Source of the DNA: Synechococcaceae bacterium WBB_10_009
GTDB taxonomy: Bacteria > Cyanobacteriota > Cyanobacteriia > PCC-6307 > Cyanobiaceae
Length of the DNA: 18,441 nt
Assembly: GCA_010030955.1 (NCBI GenBank)
Contig: RHBP01000016.1
Location: forward strand, 1 to 18,441
Reading direction: 5' to 3'
Shown: in pieces, positions 1 to 5,523 of the stretch
How the letters are laid out: each line of letters begins with the position of its first letter
How positions within the stretch are numbered: the stretch's first letter is position 1
Position numbers and translations under genes: made by a program
Notes under the pieces: model-generated
What the model was told of the DNA's origin: nothing
The model's input: the letters and a program-made list of their open reading frames with translations, nothing else
Database searches by the model: none

Positions 1-666
1 CTCACCTACGAGATCATCGACGCCCGCACCATCGGCCTGGCGGACAACCGCATCTCCCTGGGCAAGCTCAGCGGCCGCAGCGCCTTCCGGGCGCGCCTGG
101 AGGAGCTTGGCTACACGCTCGAGCGCGACGACCTCGATGACGCCTTCGCCCGCTTCAAGGAGTTGGCGGACCGCAAGCGCGAGATCTCCGACCGCGACCT
201 GGAGGCGATCGTGAGCGAGCAGGTGCAGCAGCAGGCCCAGGCCCGCTACAGCCTCAAGCTGGTGCAGGTGAGCACCGGCACCAACCTGCAGCCCACCGCC
301 ACGGTCACCCTGCTCAACAGCGATGGGGCCGAACTCACCCAGGCGGCCATCGGCACGGGCCCGGTGGATGCGGTGTGTCAGGCGCTCAACCAGCTGGCGC
401 GGGTGCCCAATGAATTGGTGGAGTTTTCGGTGAAGTCGGTGACCGAGGGGATCGATGCCATGGGGGAGGTGACCATCCGCCTGCGGGCCGATGGGGTGCT
501 CTACTCCGGCCATGCCGCCGACACCGACATCGTGGTGGCCGCGGCCCAGGCCTTTGTGAACGCCCTCAACCGCCTGGTGGCCGGCAGCCAGCGCTCCCCC
601 CTGCATCCCCAGAAGGCACCGCTGCCGGTGGGTGATCTCACCCCCGCCGACCGGCCGCGGCTCTGA
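1..666 (+). CDS. leuA: 2-isopropylmalate synthase, C-terminal part (5' end outside window)
   Basis: LeuA condenses acetyl-CoA with 2-oxoisovalerate, the first committed step of leucine synthesis in the cytoplasm. The frame is open from base 1 and encodes the last 221 residues. The first residues (LTYEIIDARTIGL, then LGKLSGRSAFRARLEELGY) match the linker after the TIM barrel, and the rest is the C-terminal allosteric domain that binds leucine, including RYSLKLVQVSTGTN and the GTGPVDAVCQAL stretch. The catalytic barrel lies to the left of the window. The stop codon TGA shares its last base with the ATG of the following permease gene, so the two are probably co-transcribed even though their functions are unrelated. 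The family identity is secure; only the 5' end is missing. Confidence 0.96.
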   Translation, partial: LTYEIIDARTIGLADNRISLGKLSGRSAFRARLEELGYTLERDDLDDAFARFKELADRKREISDRDLEAIVSEQVQQQAQARYSLKLVQVSTGTNLQPTATVTLLNSDGAELTQAAIGTGPVDAVCQALNQLARVPNELVEFSVKSVTEGIDAMGEVTIRLRADGVLYSGHAADTDIVVAAAQAFVNALNRLVAGSQRSPLHPQKAPLPVGDLTPADRPRL

Positions 667-1514
667 TGGCGGAGCCGATCCGCGGCCGATCCCGCAGCCT
701 GGCGGCCAGTGCCCTGCAGTTGGCGGTGCTGCTGCTGTTGGCGCTGGCGCTGCTGGTGCCACTGTTTTGGCTGGTGAGCACCTCCTTGAAGGGCCCCACC
801 GAGGACATCTTCACCGTGCCGCCGGCGCTGCTGCCGAGCCAACCGAGCCTGGATGCCTACCGGCGGTTGTTCAACGACAACCCGATGCTGGGGTATCTGC
901 TCAATAGCACCGTGGTGAGCGCCCTGGCGGTGCTGGCCAACCTGCTGTTCTGCTCCCTGGCGGCCTATCCGCTGGCGCGGATGCGCTTCGCCGGCCGCGG
1001 CCTGGTGCTGGCCCTGGTGGTGGCCACCATCCTGATCCCCTTTCAGGTGGTGATGATTCCGCTGTATTTGCTGATGGTGCAGTTGGGGCTGCGCAACACG
1101 CTGTGGGCGTTGATCATTCCCCAGGCGGCCACCGCCTTCGGCATCTACCTGCTGCGGCAGAGTTTTTCGGGCGTGCCGGTGGAGCTGGAGGAGGCGGCCC
1201 GCATCGACGGCTGCAGCCCCGTGGGGGAATGGTGGAACGTGATGCTGCCGGCCGCACGGGCGGATCTGATCACCCTGGCGATGTTCGTGTTCATCGGCAC
1301 CTGGAGCGATTTCCTCTGGCCCCTGGTGATCCTCGACGACCCCAAGCTCTACACCTTGCCCCTGGGGCTGCAGCAGCTGGCCAGCAGCTTCTCGCTCGAT
1401 TGGCGCCTGGTGGCCGCCGGTGCGGTGGTGTCGATCCTGCCGGTGCTGCTGCTGTTCATTGGCCTGCAGCGCTACATCCTGCCCAGCGCCAGCGGTGATG
1501 CCGTTAAGGGCTGA
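666..1514 (+). CDS. carbohydrate ABC transporter permease, MalG/UgpE type
   Basis: This is a 282-residue inner-membrane permease of the MalG class, one of the two membrane subunits of a sugar or polyol ABC importer. About six hydrophobic helices are visible (near residues 15-38, 78-100, 111-134, 144-164, 200-222 and 248-268). The cytoplasmic EAA loop that contacts the ATPase lies at about residues 176-195, with EEAARIDGC followed by LP. No ATPase, binding protein or MalF partner is present in the window, so the substrate cannot be assigned; a glucosylglycerol-type (GgtD-like) role is possible in a cyanobacterium but unproven. The ATG overlaps the leuA stop by one base, which suggests translational coupling. 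The family call is strong and the substrate is unknown. Confidence 0.9.
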   Translation: MAEPIRGRSRSLAASALQLAVLLLLALALLVPLFWLVSTSLKGPTEDIFTVPPALLPSQPSLDAYRRLFNDNPMLGYLLNSTVVSALAVLANLLFCSLAAYPLARMRFAGRGLVLALVVATILIPFQVVMIPLYLLMVQLGLRNTLWALIIPQAATAFGIYLLRQSFSGVPVELEEAARIDGCSPVGEWWNVMLPAARADLITLAMFVFIGTWSDFLWPLVILDDPKLYTLPLGLQQLASSFSLDWRLVAAGAVVSILPVLLLFIGLQRYILPSASGDAVKG

Positions 1515-1535
1515 GGGCCCAGGCGCCTGAGGGGG

Positions 1536-1925
1536 CTACTGGCCGTTGGGCAGCTTCGGCAGCGCCGGGGGTTGCATCAGATCCGGTGGCAGGCCACTGT
1601 CGTAACCGCCACGGCCGATCTGCAGTTTGAGGTTGGCCTGCTCAGCGCTGAGCCGCTGCACCGCCTGCTCCAGCCCCTCCATGCCCTGCAGCCGCTCCAC
1701 CGTGGAGCGCAGCTGCTCTTCGAGGGCATTGGTGCGTTCCAGGTCGTTGGCGTTCTCCAGGGTTTGGACCTTGTCCTGCAGCTGCTGGATGCGGTCGCTC
1801 TGCAGCCGCACCTGCACCAGCAACACCACAAACAACACCGCCACGGCGGCGGTCATGCCGGCGCCGGCACGGCGCATCCAATCGGGCAGGGGGCGGGGCT
1901 GCTGCAGGGTGGGCATGCGCGTCAT
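1536..1925 (-). CDS. hypothetical membrane-anchored coiled-coil protein
   Basis: This 129-residue protein is not of a family I recognise. It has a basic, proline-containing N-terminus, one transmembrane segment at about residues 22-42 (AGMTAAVAVLFVVLLVQV), then a heptad-like coiled coil from about 43 to 100 rich in Leu, Gln, Glu and Arg. The C-terminal tail is proline-rich and probably disordered (PPDLMQPPALPKLPNGQ). The layout suggests a single-pass protein whose coiled coil may mediate oligomerisation or scaffolding. It is convergent with the sugar permease (21 bp between the stops) and divergent from the Nif11 gene. An alternative ATG lies four codons downstream. The coding call rests on the coherent helix/coiled-coil pattern; the function is unknown. 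Confidence 0.75.
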   Translation of the reverse strand: MTRMPTLQQPRPLPDWMRRAGAGMTAAVAVLFVVLLVQVRLQSDRIQQLQDKVQTLENANDLERTNALEEQLRSTVERLQGMEGLEQAVQRLSAEQANLKLQIGRGGYDSGLPPDLMQPPALPKLPNGQ

Positions 1926-2014
1926 GCGGCCTGGTGTGTTGCATCAGTTTGGATCCCGGTGGTGCCCAGGGGCCGCTCCAGCGCGTTAGGACAGCTCCAA
2001 CTCGGATCAAACGC

Positions 2015-2260
2015 TTGAGCCTGCAGCAACTGGATGCCTTCCTGGCCCATGCCCGCGAGCGGCCGGCCCTGGCCGAGCGGCTGCAGCAGCCCCTGGAGTT
2101 GCCCGAGCTGCTCGCCCTGGCGGCGGCGGAGGGCTTTGCGGTGCTGGAGGACGATGTGATCGCCGCCCAACTGCGGGAGGAGCAGGGCCTCGAGGCCGCT
2201 GAGCTGCAGCGCCGCGCCGGCCTGGAGGCCCGCCGCCTGCGCACCTTCATCCCCGGCTGA
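2015..2260 (+). CDS. Nif11-domain protein (probable TTG start)
   Basis: This is a small 81-residue protein matching the Nif11 fold (PF07862): the N-terminal LSLQQLDAFLAHARERPALA helix is followed by LPELLALAAAEGFAVLEDD, the usual pattern for this family. Nif11 proteins occur in nitrogen-fixing and many picocyanobacterial genomes. Some serve as leaders of lanthipeptides, but this one has no Gly-Gly cleavage site or Cys/Ser/Thr core and ends in RRLRTFIPG, so it is more likely a stand-alone Nif11 protein of unknown role. The frame stays open back to an ATG at 1934, but residues encoded there look non-coding. I therefore chose the TTG at 2015, where the conserved helix begins and a GGA lies about 8 bases upstream. 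DUF427 follows after 4 bases. Confidence 0.75.
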   Translation: MSLQQLDAFLAHARERPALAERLQQPLELPELLALAAAEGFAVLEDDVIAAQLREEQGLEAAELQRRAGLEARRLRTFIPG

Positions 2261-2264
2261 GGCG

Positions 2265-2741
2265 ATGGCCCCGCCGCTGGAGCGCGCCTGCGACTACCCC
2301 CGGCCACCCGCCTTGGTGAGCGGTTCGCAGCGGGTGTTGGTGACGGCCCTGGGCACGGTGCTGGCGGAGTGCAGCGGTTGCCTGCGGGTGCTGGAAACCT
2401 TCCATCCCCCCACGGTGTACCTGCCGCCCGAGGCGATGCGCCTCGATCTGCTGCAGCCCGCGGCAGGCCGCAGCCTGTGCGAGTGGAAGGGCGTCGCCCG
2501 CTACTACGACGTGGTGGTGGGGGAGCGGCGCCTGCCGCGGGCGGTGTGGAGCTACCCCGAACCCACCCAGCCCTTTGCGGCCCTGGCCGGTTGGTTTGCG
2601 TTGTATCCAGCCCAGATGGATGGCTGCTGGCTGGATGGCGAGCGGGTGCAGCCCCAGCCCGGCGGTTTTTACGGCGGTTGGATCACCGCCGCCGTGGAGG
2701 GGCCCTTCAAGGGGGACCCCGCCCATCCGGAGCTGATCTGA
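2265..2741 (+). CDS. DUF427 domain-containing protein
   Basis: This 158-residue cytoplasmic protein matches the DUF427 family (PF04248) along nearly its whole length. Visible family marks are RVLETFHPPTVYLPPEAM near residues 41-58, the CEWKGVARYYDV stretch near 72-83, AVWSYPEPTQPFAALAGWFALYP near 93-115 and the closing PGGFYGGWITAAVEGPFKG. No enzymatic activity is firmly established for the family. The ATG lies 4 bp after the stop of the Nif11 gene, so the two probably form one transcript. The gene converges on the small opposite-strand gene ending at 2756. Confidence 0.9.
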   Translation: MAPPLERACDYPRPPALVSGSQRVLVTALGTVLAECSGCLRVLETFHPPTVYLPPEAMRLDLLQPAAGRSLCEWKGVARYYDVVVGERRLPRAVWSYPEPTQPFAALAGWFALYPAQMDGCWLDGERVQPQPGGFYGGWITAAVEGPFKGDPAHPELI

Positions 2742-2758
2742 GGCCGCGGCGGCCCTCA
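2739..2758. terminator. hairpin between convergent genes (possible bidirectional terminator)
   Basis: TGAGGCCG (2739-2746) pairs with CGGCCCTCA (2750-2758) with one bulged base. Each arm contains the TGA stop codon of one of the two convergent genes. No T tract follows on either strand, so termination is plausible but not demonstrated by sequence. Confidence 0.35.
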
Positions 2759-2950
2759 GGCCTGCAGCAGGCGGCAGCCGATCTGGATGTTGCCGGCGTC
2801 GAGCAGGCGCCCCAACTTCAGCACCATGGCTTCTTCCTGGCGGTCGAAGCTGGCCTGCTCGGCTGTGATCCAGGCGATTTCTTCGGCGGTGATCACACCG
2901 GTGGAGACGCTTTCCAGAAATACCTCACCAACGCTGAACGGCATGGCCAT
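2756..2950 (-). CDS. conserved hypothetical small protein (picocyanobacterial type)
   Basis: This is a 64-residue protein beginning MAMPFSVGEVFLESVSTGV. It has a compact globular pattern: a helix-rich VITAEEIAWITAEQASFDRQEEAMVLKLGRLLDAG core and a C-terminal strand NIQIGCRLLQA. Similar short proteins with FSVGxVFLES and an LGRLLDxG motif are, from memory, common in marine and freshwater Synechococcus; none has a known function. No signal peptide or membrane segment is visible. Translation may begin at the ATG at 2950 or at the one two codons later (2944). It is divergent from the cyAbrB gene, sharing a regulatory region of about 150 bp. Confidence 0.72.
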   Translation of the reverse strand: MAMPFSVGEVFLESVSTGVITAEEIAWITAEQASFDRQEEAMVLKLGRLLDAGNIQIGCRLLQA

Positions 2951-2977
2951 GGGGTGGATCTGGGGTGAATGGTTTGT

Positions 2978-3023
2978 GCTGCACGGACCCTAGGGAGCGT
3001 GCAGAAGATGGCTGCACGGTGCA
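2978..3023. promoter_or_regulatory. repeated GCTGCACGG elements in the divergent intergenic region
   Basis: The 9-base word GCTGCACGG occurs at 2978-2986 and again at 3011-3019, 33 bases apart (about three helical turns). The second copy forms part of the interrupted palindrome TGCA-CGG-TGCA (3013-3023). The region lies between the 64-residue gene and cyAbrB. It could be an operator for a regulator, possibly cyAbrB itself. This is weak evidence because the words are short. Confidence 0.25.
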
Positions 3024-3101
3024 ATCTCTCTTCATGGCCCATTGCCCCCCTGGTGATGCAGCTCTAAAGCGCTATGTTTGCCGCAGCAATCCTCTTTTTC
3101 G

Positions 3102-3464
3102 ATGCTCACCGGTTCTGACCTCCTGGCCAAAGTCAAGGAGATGGGCGATGTCAGCAAGTCTGATCTTGTGCGGGCCTGCGGCTATGTGAGCAGCAAGAAG
3201 GATGGGGCCGAGCGTCTCAACTTCACCGCCTTCTACGAAGCGCTGCTCGATGCCAAGGGCCTCAATCTGGGCTCCGGTGGCGGCGGTGGTGCCGGCAAGG
3301 GTGGCCGCAAGCTGAGTTATGTGGCCACGGTGCAGGGCAACGGCAACCTGCTGGTGGGCAAGGCCTACACCGCCCTGCTGGGCCTGAAGCCCGGCGATGA
3401 ATTTGAGATCAAGTTGGGTCGCAAGCAGATCAAGCTGATCCCCGCCGGTGGCGAAGAGGAGTGA
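3102..3464 (+). CDS. cyanobacterial AbrB family transcriptional regulator (cyAbrB)
   Basis: CyAbrB proteins are DNA-binding regulators found throughout cyanobacteria that act on carbon/nitrogen balance and hydrogenase genes. The 120-residue protein starts MLTGSDLLAKVKEMGDVSKS, the hallmark N-terminus, followed by SDLVRACGYVS and LNFTAFYEALLDAKG. A glycine linker (residues ~63-72) leads to the C-terminal AbrB-like swapped-hairpin domain, GRKLSYVATVQGNGNLLVG to GDEFEIKLGRKQIKLIP. The reading frame extends upstream to a TTG at 3078, but the ATG at 3102 matches the family N-terminus exactly and is preferred. The gene is divergent from the 64-residue protein and is followed by a strong hairpin terminator. 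I cannot tell from this sequence whether it is the CyAbrB1 or CyAbrB2 type. Confidence 0.93.
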   Translation: MLTGSDLLAKVKEMGDVSKSDLVRACGYVSSKKDGAERLNFTAFYEALLDAKGLNLGSGGGGGAGKGGRKLSYVATVQGNGNLLVGKAYTALLGLKPGDEFEIKLGRKQIKLIPAGGEEE

Positions 3465-3505
3465 TGCTCCTCCGCGCCATGGCGCAGGCCTGAGCAGCTT
3501 CTTTG

Positions 3506-3535
3506 GCGGCCACCTCCGGGTGGCCGCTTTTGTTT
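3506..3535 (+). terminator. Rho-independent terminator after cyAbrB
   Basis: A perfect 9-bp GC-rich stem (GCGGCCACC at 3506-3514 with GGTGGCCGC at 3519-3527) closes a TCCG tetraloop and is followed by TTTTGTTT (3528-3535). It lies 41 bases after the cyAbrB stop, making this the clearest terminator in the window. Confidence 0.9.
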
Positions 3536-3578
3536 GGCCGGGTGCATGCTGGGGCAACACGGCTGCGGAGATGCCGCC

Positions 3579-3836
3579 ATGACCTTCTACGAATTGATCT
3601 GGCGGGGTGAAGGCTGCGGCGATGCCGCGGATCTGGAGGAGGCGTTGGCCTTCTTTCAAGAGCTCAAGCCCAAAACCATGGACTGGCAGGCCGTGTGCGC
3701 GGACCCCCAGTACAGCCCCACCATTCGCCGTTACACCTCCTTCGAAGCCTTCCTCGACAACGAAGATGAGGTGGAAACCATCCATCCCAGCGCCGACTTG
3801 TTGCAGCGCTTTGCCCCCGAGGGGCCCGACGCCTGA
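3579..3836 (+). CDS. conserved hypothetical acidic protein
   Basis: This 85-residue cytoplasmic protein is not of a family I can name. It is acidic, with MTFYELIWRGEGCGDAADLE at the start, an ALAFFQELKPKTMDWQAVCADPQYS middle section, and a C-terminal part with many Asp and Glu residues (FLDNEDEVETIHPSADLL). The ATG at 3579 is chosen because GGAG sits 8 bases upstream; the frame is open further upstream, but that part overlaps the tail of the cyAbrB terminator. The stop is only 2 bp before the SepF-like gene, so the two are probably translated from one message and may act together. The function is unknown. Confidence 0.75.
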   Translation: MTFYELIWRGEGCGDAADLEEALAFFQELKPKTMDWQAVCADPQYSPTIRRYTSFEAFLDNEDEVETIHPSADLLQRFAPEGPDA

Positions 3837-3838
3837 CC

Positions 3839-4120
3839 ATGGACGGCATCGCTCCGGTGGGGATGGCGGAGCGGCCTCAGTGGGGGCCGGAGGTGGTGGT
3901 GCTGCAGCCCACCAGCTTGGAGGCCCTGCAGGAGGCGGTGCAGGCCCTGCGCGATCACGCCACCGTGTTGCTCAACCTCAGCGCCCTGCCGCCGGATCAG
4001 AGCCAGCGCGCCGCCGACTTCATGGCCGGTGGCGCCTATGCCCTCGACGGGCAGCAGGAGAGGCTGGGGGATCAGGTGTTCCTGTTCGCCCCCCACTTCG
4101 TGCAGCTGCACCACGATTGA
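3839..4120 (+). CDS. short SepF-like (DUF552) protein
   Basis: SepF links FtsZ filaments to the membrane during cell division. This 93-residue protein carries essentially only the SepF core domain (PF04472): VVVLQPTSLEALQEAVQAL, TVLLNLSALPPDQSQRAADF, then AYALDGQQERLGDQVFLFAP. Standard cyanobacterial SepF proteins are roughly twice this length, with an N-terminal amphipathic membrane-binding helix and a flexible linker, both absent here; only about 15 residues precede the core. It could bind FtsZ or a full-length SepF without anchoring it, or have another role. It is 2 bp from the upstream acidic gene. An alternative ATG at 3863 would remove eight residues. The domain assignment is good; a role in division is inferred. 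Confidence 0.82.
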   Translation: MDGIAPVGMAERPQWGPEVVVLQPTSLEALQEAVQALRDHATVLLNLSALPPDQSQRAADFMAGGAYALDGQQERLGDQVFLFAPHFVQLHHD

Positions 4121-4127
4121 TGCCCCC

Positions 4128-4151
4128 CTGCAGCCGCTGCAATGGCTGCAG
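4128..4151. terminator. perfect hairpin between convergent genes
   Basis: CTGCAGCC (4128-4135) and GGCTGCAG (4144-4151) form a perfect 8-bp stem with an 8-base loop in the 42-bp gap between the SepF-like gene and the opposite-strand gene. No T tract follows, so it is only a candidate bidirectional terminator. Confidence 0.4.
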
Positions 4152-4162
4152 CTGGAGTGGTC

Positions 4163-4537
4163 TTAATCGAAGCGGCAGGTGGGCGTTAGCCCCGGCACGG
4201 TGAACTCCATGAACCACAGGTATTCACGGCTGCGCCAGCCCAGGTCAAACGGTTCGGTGGCACGCCACTCGCTGGGGTCCAGGTCGAAGGCCTGCTTCAG
4301 AAACGCCGGCACCAGCGCCTCCACCTCCTCCTGGCCCGCTTCCCCCTCCTCAAACAGCCGGTCGGTGTGGATCACCGCGAAGATCTCGTGCTCCTCGTCG
4401 CAGATCACCACCTCAAAGCCGCTGCCCCCGGCGACCGGCAGGGTGTTCAGCTCAAAAAATTCATCGCGCTCCAGGGGATCCTCCGGGGCCTGGTCGAGCA
4501 GCGAGGCCAGCGCCTGCTTGAAGCGATCAAGGGCCAT
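4163..4537 (-). CDS. conserved hypothetical protein, 124 residues
   Basis: I do not recognise a named domain. The protein is strongly acidic and soluble: MALDRFKQALASLLDQAPED, a strand-rich middle (FEVVICDEEHEIFAVIHTDRLFEEGE), and a C-terminal end with several aromatic residues (REYLWFMEFTVPGLTPTCRFD). The ATG at 4537 is chosen because residues upstream of it look non-coding and would run into the divergent pseudouridine synthase gene, whose start lies 34 bp away. It looks like a picocyanobacterial core hypothetical protein. The coding call rests on the coherent amino-acid composition and on how the gene fits between its neighbours. Confidence 0.72.
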   Translation of the reverse strand: MALDRFKQALASLLDQAPEDPLERDEFFELNTLPVAGGSGFEVVICDEEHEIFAVIHTDRLFEEGEAGQEEVEALVPAFLKQAFDLDPSEWRATEPFDLGWRSREYLWFMEFTVPGLTPTCRFD

Positions 4538-4571
4538 GGGGCAACAGGGCGTGGCTCTCAGCAGTGTGGCG

Positions 4572-5252
4572 ATGGCAGGCTGGGATGGCCAGTCGCCGGT
4601 GGCCGCGATGCCGGATGCCTGGATCCTGCATGCCAGCGCCGGCCTGCTGGTGCTCAACAAGCCCGCGGGCCTGCTCAGCCAGCCGGGGCTTGGCCCCCAC
4701 CAGGCGGATGCCTTGATCACGCGCGTGCGGCGGCGCTGGCCCCAGGCGCAGTTGGTGCACCGGCTGGATCGCGACACCTCCGGGCTGGTGCTGGTGGCCC
4801 TGGAGCCGGCGCTGCACCGGGCCCTGAGCATCGCCTTCGCCGAGCGGCGGGTGGAGAAGCGCTACGTGGCCGATGTGGTGGGGGTGCCCACCGCGGAGGA
4901 GGGCCGGATCGACTGGCCCCTGGCCAAGTGCCAGCACCGGCCCCCCCGCTACGGCGTTGACCCTGAGCGGGGCAAGCCCTGCCGCACCGACTGGCGGTTG
5001 CTGGAGGCCGATGGCAGCGGCTGTCGCTTGGCCCTGCAGCCCCACACGGGCCGCTCCCATCAATTGCGGGTGCACCTGCAGGCCCTGGGCCATCCGATCG
5101 TGGGCGACCCGCTCTACGGCGCGGCGCATCCCCACCAGCGCATGCACCTGCATGCCTCCCTGCTGGCCTTCGTGCATCCCCTCAGCGGGGAGCGCATCTG
5201 CGTTCAGTCCCCCGTGCCGTTCGCGCGGCCGTCGCTACCCCCCCATGCCTGA
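4572..5252 (+). CDS. RluA-family pseudouridine synthase
   Basis: The enzyme converts uridine to pseudouridine in rRNA or tRNA. The 226-residue protein holds the catalytic motif HRLDRDTSGLVLVA at residues 63-76, with the nucleophile Asp66. It also has the upstream VLNKPAGLLSQPG strand (residues 27-39), HTGRSHQLRVHLQALGHPIVGDPLYG toward the C-terminus, and RMHLHASLLAFVHP near the end. There is no N-terminal S4 RNA-binding domain, so it resembles the short RluA type; the exact RNA target cannot be read from sequence. Start candidates are ATG 4572 and ATG 4608; neither has a clear Shine-Dalgarno sequence. Its 3' end overlaps the SemiSWEET gene by 8 bases, suggesting coupled translation. Confidence 0.9.
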   Translation: MAGWDGQSPVAAMPDAWILHASAGLLVLNKPAGLLSQPGLGPHQADALITRVRRRWPQAQLVHRLDRDTSGLVLVALEPALHRALSIAFAERRVEKRYVADVVGVPTAEEGRIDWPLAKCQHRPPRYGVDPERGKPCRTDWRLLEADGSGCRLALQPHTGRSHQLRVHLQALGHPIVGDPLYGAAHPHQRMHLHASLLAFVHPLSGERICVQSPVPFARPSLPPHA

Positions 5253-5523
5253 TCCCTCCCCCCTGCTGCCGGTGATCGGCTACACCGCCGCCACGCTCAC
5301 CACCGTGAGCTTTGTGCCCCAGGCGCTCAAGACCCTGCGCAGCGGTGACACCCGCGGCATCTCGCTGCGGATGTACCTGCTGTTTTGCAGCGGCATCGTG
5401 CTCTGGGGGGTCTATGGCCTGCTCACCGCCGATGGGCCGCTGATTGCCGCCAATGCCATCACGTTGGTGCTGTCGAGCCTGATCCTGGAGCGCACCTGGC
5501 GCGCCAGGTGGCGCAGCCGTTAG
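5245..5523 (+). CDS. SemiSWEET / PQ-loop family small transporter
   Basis: SemiSWEETs are single triple-helix bundles that dimerise to move sugars across membranes. The 92-residue protein shows the family layout: a first helix with a PQ motif, YTAATLTTVSFVPQALKTLR (residues ~13-32), then the DTRGISLRMYLLFCSGIVLWGVYGLL second helix and a third helix ANAITLVLSSLILERTW. Length and topology fit the bacterial family. The start ATG lies inside the pseudouridine synthase gene (8-base overlap), and its TAG stop overlaps the stop of the convergent Rieske gene by 4 bases. The substrate is unknown. Confidence 0.88.
   Translation: MPDPSPLLPVIGYTAATLTTVSFVPQALKTLRSGDTRGISLRMYLLFCSGIVLWGVYGLLTADGPLIAANAITLVLSSLILERTWRARWRSR

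Noticed and set aside
1515..1535. Possible terminator at the AGGCGCCT palindrome between the permease and the coiled-coil gene
   Set aside because: The stem is only a few base pairs and has no T tract on either strand.
1934..2014. Upstream extension of the Nif11 gene to an ATG at 1934
   Set aside because: The added residues (MCCISLDPGGAQGPLQ) do not resemble Nif11 N-termini and occupy the divergent intergenic space.
2015..2260. Nif11 protein as a lanthipeptide (prochlorosin-type) precursor
   Set aside because: There is no Gly-Gly site, no Cys/Ser/Thr-rich core and no LanM-type enzyme nearby.
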